Shown: positions 30,001-39,805, numbered from the stretch's first letter. The stretch: DNA of 64,000 bases from Alphaproteobacteria bacterium (GCA_028279245.1 JANQOE010000114.1:1-64000); one strand, 5' to 3'. The notes: a model not told the origin generated them from the sequence alone. Made by a program: numbers and translations.

Positions 30001-31080
30001 TCAGATAATGAAACGGGAGGCGTAGGGCAGGCTGGCGGCGCCGACACAATCCGATTGGGCGCCGATCTCGCTCCAGCAGATCTGCTTGTTTGGCAAGGAA
30101 TCGCTCAAGTCGGCACACAGAGCCACGCCGACCGGGTCCGGCAGAAAACCGGTCAGCACGATATCCGTGACATCGACAAAATAGTCGAGCGCCCGAATGG
30201 CCTGCCGCAGACCCTCCGCACACTGTGCCTGCCATTTGCCGCTGATGTCGGAGATAGGCGCCCAGTCGCCATCCGCCCGCCAGACCGCGTCGCCGTCATG
30301 TCCGCGCGCCGTAAGCAACGTCGCCAGTTCGTTCAGTCCGACAATCGGCCGGCCACGATCGCCGCCACCGGCATGCACCCGATGGTTCAGGATCAACCGG
30401 CTCTGCGTGGTCTCGCCGACAAAGAAGAACAGATAGTCGCGCATCGACTTCGCGTGGCCGAACATGCTTTCGGCGGCGGCGGCGGCGGTCACGTTGTTCT
30501 GAATCAGCACTTCTTGCGCTGTCCGCTCGGCCACGACGGCTTCCAATTCGCGCATCGGATGATCCGCCGCCCAGTCTTCGATGTCGTCCGGTAGCGCAAT
30601 GCCAATGCCGGCCAGCCGCGACCGGTCGCGCTTGCTCATCTCGGCAATCAAGCCCTCCGCCATTCCGGCGGCGCGCTCAATGATTTCTTCCGCGGCGGGC
30701 CGGTCACAGCCGACGACCCGGGCCACCCGCTGCCGGCCGACAAAATCGATCAACACCGCGCGCACATTGTGCGCCGTCACACTGACGCCGACGGCAAACG
30801 CGCCGGTTGCGTTGAGTGACATCGGAATGGTTGGTGGACCGACCCGGCCGCGTTGGGCTTGCCCGCGGATCAGGAAACCGTCGCGCTCCAGCGCGCGCAC
30901 GATAACCGAGATTGTCTGCGCCGACAGACCGCTGGCTTGCCCGAGTTCAAGCCGCGACATGCGCTCGTTCTGCAGCAGCAGCGACATGATCAGCCGTTCA
31001 TTGTAGCTGCGGACGCTGACCTGATTGAGCCCGCCACTCTTTTCCGCAATCCGCAGGACCGGCGGCGGTGCGAATCTCAT
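30001..31080 (-). CDS. ROK-family transcriptional regulator
   Basis: The 359-residue protein has an N-terminal winged helix (RSYNERLIMSLLLQNERMSRLELGQASGLSAQTISVIVRALERDGFL) and a ROK domain. The sugar-kinase ATP loop is degenerate and the usual ROK zinc cysteines CxCGxxGC are absent, so it is a sensor and not a kinase. It lies upstream of, and on the opposite strand to, a CUT2 transporter; the AT-rich palindrome there is its probable target. ATG 31080 is preferred to TTG 31089. Confidence 0.88.
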   Translation of the reverse strand: MRFAPPPVLRIAEKSGGLNQVSVRSYNERLIMSLLLQNERMSRLELGQASGLSAQTISVIVRALERDGFLIRGQAQRGRVGPPTIPMSLNATGAFAVGVSVTAHNVRAVLIDFVGRQRVARVVGCDRPAAEEIIERAAGMAEGLIAEMSKRDRSRLAGIGIALPDDIEDWAADHPMRELEAVVAERTAQEVLIQNNVTAAAAAESMFGHAKSMRDYLFFFVGETTQSRLILNHRVHAGGGDRGRPIVGLNELATLLTARGHDGDAVWRADGDWAPISDISGKWQAQCAEGLRQAIRALDYFVDVTDIVLTGFLPDPVGVALCADLSDSLPNKQICWSEIGAQSDCVGAASLPYASRFII

Positions 31081-31134
31081 GTCCGGCAAGGCGGCGTCCT
31101 CGTCTTCGGGTTGCTTGTCGCGGTCATCGATGCG

Positions 31135-31776
31135 CTACAGCCAGCCAATGGCCTCGATCTCCTCGGCTAGCGCTTCGCCCAGTGCCCTGTGTCCCGGGAT
31201 GTCGAGGTGGAAGCCGTCCCGGTCGCTGGAGCTGACGACGCTTCCCGCGTCGAAGAAGTGCAACTCTTGCGCCTCGGCCACCCGCTCATACTCGGCGGCC
31301 AGCCGTTTTGACTTTTCGTGACCGCCATCGAACACGTCCGCCCACTCATGCAGCTCGGCGCTGATCGGCGGCGGCGACACCAGCATGATCTCCGGAATGC
31401 GGCCGTCGACACCGGCCGGCATCGATTTGATATCCGTCACCAGGGCGCCCATACCCAACGCGATCTCCGACGCGGACTTGCCGAACCGCGCCTTCAAGTC
31501 GTTGGTGCCCAGCATGAGGATGATCAGGTCCAACGGTTTGTGGCTCATGATGCAGGGCCGCAGATAGGTGCGCCCGTTCTTCTCCGCCCCCTCGATCGGG
31601 TCGTCATTCACGGTGGTCCGTCCGCTCAGACCCTCCTCGATCACCAGCCAGGTGCCGGCCAGCAGGTCGCGCACGACGCCCGGCCAGCGCACCGTCGGCC
31701 CGTATCGGTCGTCCGGCTTGTTGGCGGTGGTTTGCCCATAGGTGTTTGAATCGCCATAGCACAGCAGCGACCGCAT
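31135..31776 (-). CDS. SGNH/GDSL-family hydrolase
   Basis: The 213-residue esterase-like protein has block I YGDSNTYG (nucleophile Ser), block III in MLGTNDLK and block V DGFHLD with catalytic Asp and His. It has no signal peptide and would act in the cytoplasm, perhaps deacylating a sugar brought in by the divergent transporter. It is encoded upstream of the ROK regulator on the same strand, 54 bases apart. Confidence 0.9.
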   Translation of the reverse strand: MRSLLCYGDSNTYGQTTANKPDDRYGPTVRWPGVVRDLLAGTWLVIEEGLSGRTTVNDDPIEGAEKNGRTYLRPCIMSHKPLDLIILMLGTNDLKARFGKSASEIALGMGALVTDIKSMPAGVDGRIPEIMLVSPPPISAELHEWADVFDGGHEKSKRLAAEYERVAEAQELHFFDAGSVVSSSDRDGFHLDIPGHRALGEALAEEIEAIGWL

Positions 31777-31886
31777 CGTCCGTCATTCCTCCCGGCTTGG
31801 TCCGCCAGAGCGGTAGGCTACAACAGGTTGTTCGTCGATCCGGCGCGGTTTCCCGACCGGAGGCGGGCCCACTCTGGCCTGGAATA

Positions 31887-31913
31887 AATAATCATTCAAC
31901 ATGAATAATTATT
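31887..31913. promoter_or_regulatory. AT-rich palindromic operator, probably for the ROK regulator
   Basis: Arms AATAATCATTCA (31887-31898) and TGAATAATTATT (31902-31913) are complementary at 11 of 12 positions around a 3-base centre. It is strikingly AT-rich in a GC-rich genome. ROK repressors of the NagC/Mlc type bind AT-rich dyads containing TTATT/AATAA. The site overlaps the -35 of the transporter promoter and lies between the divergent gene sets. Confidence 0.65.
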
Positions 31914-31940
31914 GACTCGGGATTTTCGAATGAGTCAAAT
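31912..31940 (+). promoter_or_regulatory. sigma-70 type promoter of the CUT2 operon
   Basis: TTGACT (31912-31917) and TCAAAT (31935-31940) are separated by 17 bases, close to the consensus. Transcription would start near 31947, leaving a leader of about 50 bases before the binding-protein gene. The -35 element is partly inside the palindromic operator, fitting repression. Confidence 0.55.
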
Positions 31941-31998
31941 GGCCATGGCAGGGCGCTGTCGACCGTCAGTGGAACTGCGAACCAAACGGGAGGAATCG

Positions 31999-32982
31999 AT
32001 GAAGAAAGCTGCATGGCTGAAGGCTGCGGCCGCCGCGGGCGCGATGGCCTTTTCGCTGGGGGCGCCGGCCAGCGCCAATGATGACGGCCCGATTATCGCC
32101 GTAAGTGGCCCGCTGTCCTGGCCCTTTTTCGCCGCCGTCAAACAGGGTTTCGATGACGCGTCGGAACTGTTCGACCTCGACTATCAGTATGTCGCGGTCA
32201 CCGACACCGCGAACATGACCAGCGACTATCCGCGCCTGCTGCAACAGGCGATCAGCCGCAATCCGCGCATGCTGTTGGTCGGCGAGTTTTTCCCCGATGG
32301 CATGGACCCGCTGATCAAGGAAGCGACGGCAAAGGGCATTCCGGTGCTCATCCACAACTCCGGCCAGACGCTTTGGGAACAGAACGGCTCGCTGGGATTT
32401 GTCGGCGAGGACCCGTTCCAGATGGGCTATCAAGCCGGCAAGATTCACGCCGAGAAGGGCGTGAAGAAGGGGCTATGCTTTAACCAGGTGCCGGGCAATC
32501 CGACCGTTGAGGAACGCTGCAACGGCTATGTCGCGGCGATGGAAGAGGCGGGGCTTGAGACCATCTATCAGACCATTGGCACCGGTGACGCGACCAACCC
32601 CCAGGCCATGGCCCAGGCCATCAAGGGCACGTTGCAGGCCAACGCCGACATCGACGGCATCTACACCCTCAACGCCGTCCCGGCGATGAGTGCGGTGCGC
32701 GCCGTCGACGAAGTCGGCCGCACCGGCGAAGTCGTCATCGGCACCGCCGATTTGTCGAACGAAGCGCTCAAGGCCATTCAGGACGGCCGCTTGGCGTTTG
32801 CGATGGACCAGCAGCCTTATCTGCAGGGTTTCATGTCGATCCAAATCGCCTATCAATATCTGAACTTCGGTCTCCACCCAATCGGCCATGTGAAAACCGG
32901 GCCCCTGGTGATCGATGCCGACAATGTCGACGCAACGCTGGAGGTCAATGAGACCCACACCGGAGTGCGTGGCGCGTCTTGA
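31999..32982 (+). CDS. CUT2 sugar ABC transporter substrate-binding protein (FrcB-like)
   Basis: The 327-residue periplasmic protein has a signal peptide cleaved after PASA and the ribose-binding (peripla BP 4) fold: IIAVSGPLSWPFFAAVKQGFDDA, QAISRNPRMLLVGEFFPDGMD, GEDPFQMGYQAGK and VVIGTADLSNEALKAIQDGRLAFAMDQQPYLQG. ATG 31999 is preceded by GGGAGGA. The three-gene order and sizes resemble fructose-type FrcBCA, but the ligand is only inferred to be a monosaccharide. Confidence 0.9.
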   Translation: MKKAAWLKAAAAAGAMAFSLGAPASANDDGPIIAVSGPLSWPFFAAVKQGFDDASELFDLDYQYVAVTDTANMTSDYPRLLQQAISRNPRMLLVGEFFPDGMDPLIKEATAKGIPVLIHNSGQTLWEQNGSLGFVGEDPFQMGYQAGKIHAEKGVKKGLCFNQVPGNPTVEERCNGYVAAMEEAGLETIYQTIGTGDATNPQAMAQAIKGTLQANADIDGIYTLNAVPAMSAVRAVDEVGRTGEVVIGTADLSNEALKAIQDGRLAFAMDQQPYLQGFMSIQIAYQYLNFGLHPIGHVKTGPLVIDADNVDATLEVNETHTGVRGAS

Positions 32983-34016
32983 CCGTCCGTGATGTTGGGG
33001 GGTCGGCCGAACTTGACCGGCCCTCCGAACCGCAGCATCGGCCGGCCTGGCGCACGGTCCTGCGGCGCCCGGAGCTGGGCGCGATCTGCGCGTTTGTCCT
33101 GACCTATATCTTCTTTGCGGTTTTCACCGCCGACGCCGGGTTCGTGTCGATCAACGGCACCGCTGGCTGGCTCAATCTGGCAGCGGAACTAGGAATTATC
33201 GCGATCCCCGTCGGCCTGTTGATGATCGCCGGCGAATTTGACCTGTCGATCGGTTCCACCGTCGGCGCGGCGTCCATGGTGGTGGCGATTGGCACCAACA
33301 GTTTCGGTCTGCCGATCTGGCCGATGATTTTCTTAGCATTGATGGCCGGTGTGGCCGTCGGCGTAGTCAATGGCGTGGCCGTCGTCAAAACCAACTTGCC
33401 GTCGTTTATCGTGACGTTGGCGACGAACTTCATCGTCATCGGCGCGACCATGGGTGTGTCGCGGCTGATCGCCAACGTCACCTCCAGTTCCATCGTCGCC
33501 ACCGACTCCGCGAAGTTCGTTTTCGCCGCGCGTTGGGGGCAGGCCAACATCTCGATCTTCTGGTGGCTGCTGGCCACCGCGATTGGCTTTTGGGTGTTGA
33601 GCCGCAGCGTGTTCGGCAATTGGATCTACGCGACCGGCGGCAATCTGCAGGCCGCGCGCGGCGCCGGCGTCCCGGTCGAACGGGTGAAGATCATCCTGTT
33701 CATGGCGACAGGGTTGGCGGCGGCCTTTGTCGGCGTGCTGCAGGGCGTCCAGTGGAACTCCGGCAACTCGACCTATGGCATGGGCTACGTGTTTCAGGCG
33801 CCCATCGTCGTCGTCATCGGCGGCATTCTGTTGACCGGCGGTTATGGAACGGTCACCGGCATCTTCTTCGGCACGGCTCTGTTCGGCGTGATCTCAACCG
33901 GCATCTTTTACACCGGCTGGAACACCGACTGGATTCAGTTGTTCCTCGGTACGCTGTTAGGTGCGGCGGTCCTAGCGAACAGCTACATCCGCCGGCTGGC
34001 CCTCACCAGCAGCTGA
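32979..34016 (+). CDS. CUT2 sugar ABC transporter permease (FrcC-like)
   Basis: The 345-residue permease has 8-10 hydrophobic segments with the RbsC-type motifs GLLMIAGEFDLSIGSTVGAASM, TNLPSFIVTLATNFIVIGATMG and GGNLQAARGAGVPVERVKIILFMATG. It starts at TTG 32979, overlapping the binding-protein stop (TTGA). The N-terminal cytoplasmic tail of about 30 residues is typical of Frc-type subunits. Confidence 0.88.
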   Translation: MTVRDVGGSAELDRPSEPQHRPAWRTVLRRPELGAICAFVLTYIFFAVFTADAGFVSINGTAGWLNLAAELGIIAIPVGLLMIAGEFDLSIGSTVGAASMVVAIGTNSFGLPIWPMIFLALMAGVAVGVVNGVAVVKTNLPSFIVTLATNFIVIGATMGVSRLIANVTSSSIVATDSAKFVFAARWGQANISIFWWLLATAIGFWVLSRSVFGNWIYATGGNLQAARGAGVPVERVKIILFMATGLAAAFVGVLQGVQWNSGNSTYGMGYVFQAPIVVVIGGILLTGGYGTVTGIFFGTALFGVISTGIFYTGWNTDWIQLFLGTLLGAAVLANSYIRRLALTSS

Positions 34017-34022
34017 CGCGGC

Positions 34023-34805
34023 ATGTCGCAACCGCTGATGGAGTTGCAAGACGTCTCGAAGGTCTTCGGGTCGACCCGGGCGCTCAGCGCCATCTCGATG
34101 TCCGTGCGCGCGGGGGAGATCCTGTGTCTCCTCGGCGACAACGGCGCCGGCAAGTCGACCTTGATCAAGGTGCTTTCCGGCTTCCATCCACCATCGGACG
34201 GTACGGTCTATTTCGAAGGCCGGCCGGTGCGTTTCTCCGGTCCACGCGAAGCCCGGCACATGGGCATCGCCACCGTCCATCAAGATATCGGCACGGTGCC
34301 GTTGATGAGCGTTGGCCGGAACTTCTTCCTTGGCGCCGAGCCGAAAACCGGCGTTTGGCCGCTGCGGCGGATTGATACGCAGCACGCCAATCGCATCGCC
34401 CTCGATCAACTGCGCAAGTTCGGCATCACCCGGGTCGACGACGGCAACCAGCTTGTCGGCACCATGTCCGGCGGCGAGCGGCAGGCACTGGCCATCAGCC
34501 GCGCCATGTATTTCGGCGCCAAAGTGCTGATTCTCGACGAACCGACCTCGGCCCTTGGCGTGAAGGAGGCATCCTTTGTGCTCAAGCTGATGCGCCAGGC
34601 GCGGGCCGACGGTGTCGGCATCGTCTTCATCACCCACAATGCGCGTCATGCCATGGCCGTCGGTGATCGGTTCTGCGTGCTGATCCAGGGGGAGGTGGCG
34701 GCCAGCTTCTCGCGCGGCGAGCGGTCCCGCGAAGAGGTGCTCAATCTCATGGCCGGCGGTGAAGCCATGGCCGAGCTTGAGGATCACCTCGACCCGGCCG
34801 ACTGA
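34023..34805 (+). CDS. CUT2 sugar ABC transporter ATP-binding protein, single domain (FrcA-like)
   Basis: At 260 residues this is a single nucleotide-binding domain, unlike the doubled RbsA of most CUT2 systems. Walker A is LLGDNGAGKSTLIKVLSG, the signature is MSGGERQALAISRAMY and Walker B is VLILDEPTSALGVKE. FrcA has the same single-domain form. It follows the permease by 6 bases and closes the three-gene operon. Confidence 0.92.
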   Translation: MSQPLMELQDVSKVFGSTRALSAISMSVRAGEILCLLGDNGAGKSTLIKVLSGFHPPSDGTVYFEGRPVRFSGPREARHMGIATVHQDIGTVPLMSVGRNFFLGAEPKTGVWPLRRIDTQHANRIALDQLRKFGITRVDDGNQLVGTMSGGERQALAISRAMYFGAKVLILDEPTSALGVKEASFVLKLMRQARADGVGIVFITHNARHAMAVGDRFCVLIQGEVAASFSRGERSREEVLNLMAGGEAMAELEDHLDPAD

Positions 34806-34806
34806 A

Positions 34807-36000
34807 CTACGTGGCGGCCAATACCCGCGCCCGCCGCCGCGCCGCCCAAACATGCATGGCAATACCGCCGCAATAGCTCACCACGACCAGACCGATCATC
34901 GCGCCCAACCCGCCGGTGCCCAACGCCGCCAGCGCCAGCGGTGTGCCGGAAACTGTTCCCAGATTACCGGTTTGCGCCATCGCGCCGTTTGCCAGCGCTT
35001 GATCGGCCGCTGAGTGATTGAGCTGCGGGATCGCCGCGAAGCTGGCGCCCTGCACCAGGCCTAACGCCCCCATCAAGACGATGCACACCCAGACGCTGAC
35101 CCCGGTCACCACCAGCAGGATGGCGAACGCGGTCGCGCCGACCAAGCCAACCATGACGACCGTCACCGCACCAAACCGCTTCAGCAACACGATCCCCAAG
35201 GTCATTGACGTGATGATGGTGACCAGTGGCATCGCCGCTGCGGTGAACGCCCGGTCCTCCGGCGGCACGATGGTCGGCAGCACGCTCAGCAACGCAACAA
35301 AGGTGAAGGTGTAGAACACCCAGCCCAGGGCCGGGGCCGCGATGTGCGGCGAACGGTAGGCGATCACATGTTGCTGCAGCGCGCCGGCCAGGCTGAATGA
35401 TGGTGATGCGGCTGTCCGCCCGATGTCGTCGCGCGGCACCAGCATCACCAACAGGCTGCCGGCCACTGCCATATAGATGCCATGCGCCAGGAACGAAGCC
35501 GCGACGCCGCGCTCCATCGCCAACGGCACAACGAAAGCCGCGGCCACGGTGAAGGCCACGCCGAAGAATGTCCCCCACAACGTCATCGCCGCCCCCCGCC
35601 AGCGGGGCGGCGCGATCAGACCAATCAACGTCGGCGCGGCAACCACGATGGCAAGGTGCGAGAAGCCCTCGATCAGCCGCGACAACAGCATCCACGGCAA
35701 CGCCGGCAGCGTCGCCTGGAACAGCGACATCGCCGCGCCAAGCGCCATCGCGGCCAGCAACAACCGCCGTGCGCCGAACCGTTGCGCCAGCACCCCGGCG
35801 AACAGACCGAACACGATTCCCATGGCCGACAGCAGCGAAACCAGAAAACCGAGGGACGCGCCGGACACCCCGTAGACCGCGCCCAATTCCGGCAGGATCA
35901 GCCCGATCTTCGCGAACTGCATGCCCCCGCCGACGCCCGCCGCCCAAAGGACCAGGACTGAGAGCAGCAGGGCGGACCGGCCGGTTTGACGTGAGGCCAT
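34807..36000 (-). CDS. major facilitator superfamily transporter
   Basis: The 397-residue protein has 12 predicted spans. Motif A between spans 2 and 3 is GVLAQRFGARRLLL. The substrate is unknown; the layout is that of CynX/NarK-type or general MFS importers. Its stop is 1 base after the end of the convergent ATPase gene. ATG 36000 is preferred to 36009. Confidence 0.85.
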   Translation of the reverse strand: MASRQTGRSALLLSVLVLWAAGVGGGMQFAKIGLILPELGAVYGVSGASLGFLVSLLSAMGIVFGLFAGVLAQRFGARRLLLAAMALGAAMSLFQATLPALPWMLLSRLIEGFSHLAIVVAAPTLIGLIAPPRWRGAAMTLWGTFFGVAFTVAAAFVVPLAMERGVAASFLAHGIYMAVAGSLLVMLVPRDDIGRTAASPSFSLAGALQQHVIAYRSPHIAAPALGWVFYTFTFVALLSVLPTIVPPEDRAFTAAAMPLVTIITSMTLGIVLLKRFGAVTVVMVGLVGATAFAILLVVTGVSVWVCIVLMGALGLVQGASFAAIPQLNHSAADQALANGAMAQTGNLGTVSGTPLALAALGTGGLGAMIGLVVVSYCGGIAMHVWAARRRARVLAAT

Positions 36001-36104
36001 GGACTCCAATCAGAATGACCTAGATTTGAATTGGGACCGGGGCATGCTAGGCGCACGATCCGGCTGGTGGACGGGAAAGGCTGAATATCATGGGTGGAGG
36101 AGTC

Positions 36105-37007
36105 ATGTCTCGAATGTGCCGGCTGATGGCTGTCACGGCGATCACCCTTTCACCCTTCGCAGTCGCCATCGCCCAGACCGACGATGCGGTCGGCCGCGGC
36201 GAATACATCTTCCATGCCGCGGGCTGCGCCGGTTGCCACACCGACAAGCGGAACGATGGCGAACTGCTGGCCGGCGGCCGCGCCATCGACACGCCCTTCG
36301 GCACGTTTTTCGGCCCCAACATCACCGCCCATCCGGAACAGGGCATCGGGACCTGGTCGGACCAGGACTTCATCCGCGCCCTGCGCGATGGTAAGTCACC
36401 GGACGGCAGCCACTATTACCCGTCCTTCCCCTACACCTCCTTCACCAAGATGACCGACGCCGACATGCGCGATTTGAAGGCGTACATCTTCTCCCTGCCG
36501 GTGTCGGACCGGCCGAACCAGCCCCACGACCTCGGTTTTCCGTTCGGCATCCGCGCCCTGCTCGGCGGCTGGAAGATGGCCAACTTCAACGCCGGCGCCT
36601 TCGTCCCCGACCCCGCCGTGCCGGACGACGTAAACCGCGGCGCCTATCTGGTCGAGGCACTGACCCACTGCGCCGAATGCCACTCCCCGCGCACCCGTCT
36701 TGGCGGCATCGACCAGGACATGTTCCTCGCCGGCACCGAAGACGGTCCGGAAGGCGAGCTGACCGGCAACCTAACACCCCACGAGACCGGCCTCGGCGAC
36801 TGGAGCGACGGCGATGTTCTTTTCATGCTGCGCACCGGCATCCTGCCCGACGGCGATGTCGTCGGATCACTGATGGGCGAAGTCATCGACGGCACCAGCA
36901 AACTGACCGAGGCCGACCAGCGCGCCATCATCGCCTACCTGCGCAGCATTCCACCGATCGACAACCAGATCGGCGAACCGTCCACCGGCGGTGGCGACAT
37001 CTTTTGA
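36105..37007 (+). CDS. dihaem cytochrome c, alcohol-dehydrogenase subunit type
   Basis: The 300-residue exported protein (signal peptide cleaved after AIAQ) carries two haem sites, CAGCH and CAECH, each with a downstream Met ligand region. Blocks ITAHPEQGIGTWSDQDFIRALRDGKSPDG and LTPHETGLGDWSDGDVLFMLRTGILPDGD repeat the same motif, showing an internal duplication as in cytochrome subunits of membrane dehydrogenases. ATG 36105 follows GGAGGA. The stop overlaps the TTG start of a cupin gene, so electron transfer may be linked to thiol oxidation. Confidence 0.9.
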   Translation: MSRMCRLMAVTAITLSPFAVAIAQTDDAVGRGEYIFHAAGCAGCHTDKRNDGELLAGGRAIDTPFGTFFGPNITAHPEQGIGTWSDQDFIRALRDGKSPDGSHYYPSFPYTSFTKMTDADMRDLKAYIFSLPVSDRPNQPHDLGFPFGIRALLGGWKMANFNAGAFVPDPAVPDDVNRGAYLVEALTHCAECHSPRTRLGGIDQDMFLAGTEDGPEGELTGNLTPHETGLGDWSDGDVLFMLRTGILPDGDVVGSLMGEVIDGTSKLTEADQRAIIAYLRSIPPIDNQIGEPSTGGGDIF

Positions 37008-37603
37008 GCAGTCCCGCCGCCACCAACGGCGACACCGCCTTTGTCAATTTCGTTACCGATTGCGACGCCATCGTTGCGCGCAACGACGACCCGCTGATCA
37101 TCCGCGAACAGGTCGCCGCGCAACTGACCGACTTCGCGAAGGACTGGCGCATGCCGGACCCAGTCTATCGCCAACTGCAACCAAACGCGCCCTACGCGTC
37201 CTACCTGCTGTACCTCAACCCGGCGCAGACGCTGAACGTCGTCATGGACATCTACTTGCCCGAACAGGCCGCGGTGACCCACAACCACCGCACCTGGGGC
37301 TGTTTCGTCTGCTTGGAAGGCGCCGAGCGCGAACGTCTCTATGACGTACCGCCCGACCTCTCGGCGCCGCCCGCCGAAACGATCGTGCGCGCCAACCCCG
37401 CCGGCATCGTCCGCCTCGCCGACCCCGAACGCCAAGCCTTCCATCAAGTCGAACCGGCAGGCGTCACCGCCATCAGCCTGCACGTCTACGGCGCCGATAT
37501 CGGCCGGCTGGAACGCGATCTGTGGGACACGGAAACGAAAACCTACCGGTCCTTCCGTTCCGGCTACGCCAACGAGATCCTTGGCCTGGGACCGTATTAC
37601 TGA
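37004..37603 (+). CDS. cysteine-dioxygenase-like cupin
   Basis: The 199-residue protein resembles thiol dioxygenases (cysteine or 3-mercaptopropionate type), non-haem iron cupins that add O2 to a thiol. The cupin iron motif is THNHRTWGCFVCLEGAERE (His-x-His) and the third His is in AISLHVYGADIGRLERD. TTG 37004 overlaps the stop of the cytochrome gene (TTGA), indicating coupling. Substrate is not assigned. Confidence 0.75.
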   Translation: MSSPAATNGDTAFVNFVTDCDAIVARNDDPLIIREQVAAQLTDFAKDWRMPDPVYRQLQPNAPYASYLLYLNPAQTLNVVMDIYLPEQAAVTHNHRTWGCFVCLEGAERERLYDVPPDLSAPPAETIVRANPAGIVRLADPERQAFHQVEPAGVTAISLHVYGADIGRLERDLWDTETKTYRSFRSGYANEILGLGPYY

Positions 37604-37621
37604 GCTTCGGTCAATCGCCAC

Positions 37622-39805
37622 CTAGGACGTCGCGCCGGCGTCCCCAAGTTCCATCGAGATGTTCGTATCAGCTGCCGGCACGTTGTCGAACATCAGCGGC
37701 AACACCACGGTGAAGCTGGACCCGACACCGACTTCGCTCTCCACCGTGATGTCACCGCCATGGCGCTGGGCGATATGTTTGATCAGATGCAAACCGATGC
37801 CGGAGCCGCCAATGCCCGATGACGTGCTAGCCCGGAAGAACCGCGTAAACAGCTTCGGCACTTCGTCCGGCGGGATACCGACGCCCTGATCGCGCACGCG
37901 GATATTGGCGACGTTCTGCTCCATCCAGCCGTCGACCTGCACCGTGCCGCCGTCGGGTGAATACTTCGTCGCGTTCGACAACAGGTTGACGAACACCAAC
38001 CGGAGCAGGCCGCCGTCGGCGTTCAGGCTGCGCGGCAACGGGGCGGCATCGACTTGAATCTGGTGGTTCTTGCAAAGCTCCTGATGCTCGCCACACACGT
38101 CGTTGACCAACGCGGCGAGATCCAGTTCGTTCAGATGAATCGGAATGTCGCCGGCATCCAGCCGCGATGCGCTGAGCAGACTTTCCATCAGCGATGTCAC
38201 CCGTTTGACCGAACGCCGTATTTTCTCGATCCCGGCGAGCGTGCGATCCGGGTCGATGGAACCGCGTTCGACGCCACGTTTCATCCGTTGCGCGTTCCCA
38301 TCGATGATCGCCAGCGGCGTGCGAAACTCGTGTGACGCCATCGAGATGAATTCGCGCTGTTGCTGGGTGATGTCTTTTTCCCGTGCCAGTGCGTCTTCCG
38401 CCTGCCGCGCATATTCGCCAAGCTGCACCGTCCGGCTCTTGTGCGCGTCTTCCAGCTTGTCCATGCAGACATTGAACAGATCGGCGACGTCCTTGATTTC
38501 GTCGCCGGGTTCGACGTCCAGCCTGGTGGAAAACGACGATGGTTCCTTGGCCAGGCGGTACAGCGCGGCGTGCAGCACTCCGATGCCGAACGTTGCCGCA
38601 TGTTCGGTCGTGTTCAGCCCTTCGATCTCATGCGCGGCGTGCACCCGCAGGCCGCGCCCCGTGCAACGTTTGAGGAACACATCCACAGCCCAGCAGAACA
38701 CGAACATCGTGCCGAACGCCCAGATGAAGGACAGGCCGGCTCCGGCGGATTGGATCAACAGGAATGCGAGGCGGTCGCCGTTTGCGATGACCTCGGCCGG
38801 CGCGAACAGCGCCAGCGCGATCGTCCCGACCGCTGCGCCGCCGCCATGCACCGGGACGGCGCCGATCGCGTCGTCGATCCGCAGTTCTTCCAACACGCGT
38901 TCGCACAGCAGCGCGCCGATCGCCGCCAGTATGGCGACAGCCGCGGCGCCGGAGGGCGTCAACATATGCGCGCCCGCGGTGATGCCGACCAGCCCGGCCA
39001 GCAACCCGTTGATCGAACGTTGCGGGATGAAATAGCCGGTGCGCCAATAGCCGATCAGCAATTGCGTGATACCGCCGATTCCGCCGGCAACCAGCGTATT
39101 CAGGATGACGCGGCCGAACCGCTCGTCGGTCACGCTCAGTGTGCCGCCGTTGAAGCCGATCCAACCAATCCACAGCACCAGCGCGCCGCCGGCCGCCATC
39201 AGCGGGCTGTGGCCTTGCATTTGCACCGGCCGACCATTCTCGTATCGGCCGATCCGCGGTCCGAGCACAATCAGCGCCGCCAGCGCCGCCCAGGCGCCGA
39301 CCGAATGCACGGCGGTGGCGCCGGCCAGGTCGACAAATCCAAGGTCGGCAAGCAGCGGCGCGTTGTCGGCATGGATCAGGTCGCCCCACACCCAGTGCCC
39401 GAAGATCGGGTAGACGAACATCGCCATGAAGGCGACCAGCCAGACAAACCCGCCGACCCGCAGCCGTTCCGCACAGGCGCCGGAAATAATCGTCGCCGCG
39501 GTGCCGCAGAACATGAGCTGCAGCACGAAGAACGGCACATGCAGATCCGGGTCGCCCCAGAACAGCGAGAGACCGGCGTCGAACCCGATCAGCCCGTTCG
39601 ACGAGATGCCGAACATCACGGCAAACCCGACCGCGCCGAACAGCACGGTCGAAACGAAGAAGTCAACCAGGTTCTTCTGCGCCACGTTGATCGAGTTTTT
39701 CGAACGGACCGAACCAGCCTCCAACAAGAGGAAGCCCAGTTGCATGAAAAAGACCAGGGCCGCCGCGACGATCGTCCACAGATTGTCCAGGTCCGCTACC
39801 GTCAC
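37622..39805 (-). CDS. ammonium transporter-histidine kinase fusion
   Basis: The 727-residue protein joins an Amt/MEP channel domain (about 1-385, 11 spans) to a histidine kinase. The Amt twin histidines are present (His167 in [10 protein letters not shown], His320 in [12 protein letters not shown]), as is the [11 protein letters not shown] signature. A HAMP-like linker follows, then His[14 protein letters not shown] (His492) and ATPase motifs [18 protein letters not shown] and GSGIGLHLI. Amt-kinase fusions are known as ammonium sensors. No response regulator is adjacent. The start is GTG 39805. The natural inference is that extracellular ammonium controls the kinase. Confidence 0.93.
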   Translation of the reverse strand: MTVADLDNLWTIVAAALVFFMQLGFLLLEAGSVRSKNSINVAQKNLVDFFVSTVLFGAVGFAVMFGISSNGLIGFDAGLSLFWGDPDLHVPFFVLQLMFCGTAATIISGACAERLRVGGFVWLVAFMAMFVYPIFGHWVWGDLIHADNAPLLADLGFVDLAGATAVHSVGAWAALAALIVLGPRIGRYENGRPVQMQGHSPLMAAGGALVLWIGWIGFNGGTLSVTDERFGRVILNTLVAGGIGGITQLLIGYWRTGYFIPQRSINGLLAGLVGITAGAHMLTPSGAAAVAILAAIGALLCERVLEELRIDDAIGAVPVHGGGAAVGTIALALFAPAEVIANGDRLAFLLIQSAGAGLSFIWAFGTMFVFCWAVDVFLKRCTGRGLRVHAAHEIEGLNTTEHAATFGIGVLHAALYRLAKEPSSFSTRLDVEPGDEIKDVADLFNVCMDKLEDAHKSRTVQLGEYARQAEDALAREKDITQQQREFISMASHEFRTPLAIIDGNAQRMKRGVERGSIDPDRTLAGIEKIRRSVKRVTSLMESLLSASRLDAGDIPIHLNELDLAALVNDVCGEHQELCKNHQIQVDAAPLPRSLNADGGLLRLVFVNLLSNATKYSPDGGTVQVDGWMEQNVANIRVRDQGVGIPPDEVPKLFTRFFRASTSSGIGGSGIGLHLIKHIAQRHGGDITVESEVGVGSSFTVVLPLMFDNVPAADTNISMELGDAGATS

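Noticed and set aside
30001-31080. Sugar kinase (ROK) function for the regulator
   Set aside because: A winged helix is at the N-terminus and the ROK zinc cysteines and intact ATP loop are missing, so a regulatory role is far more likely.
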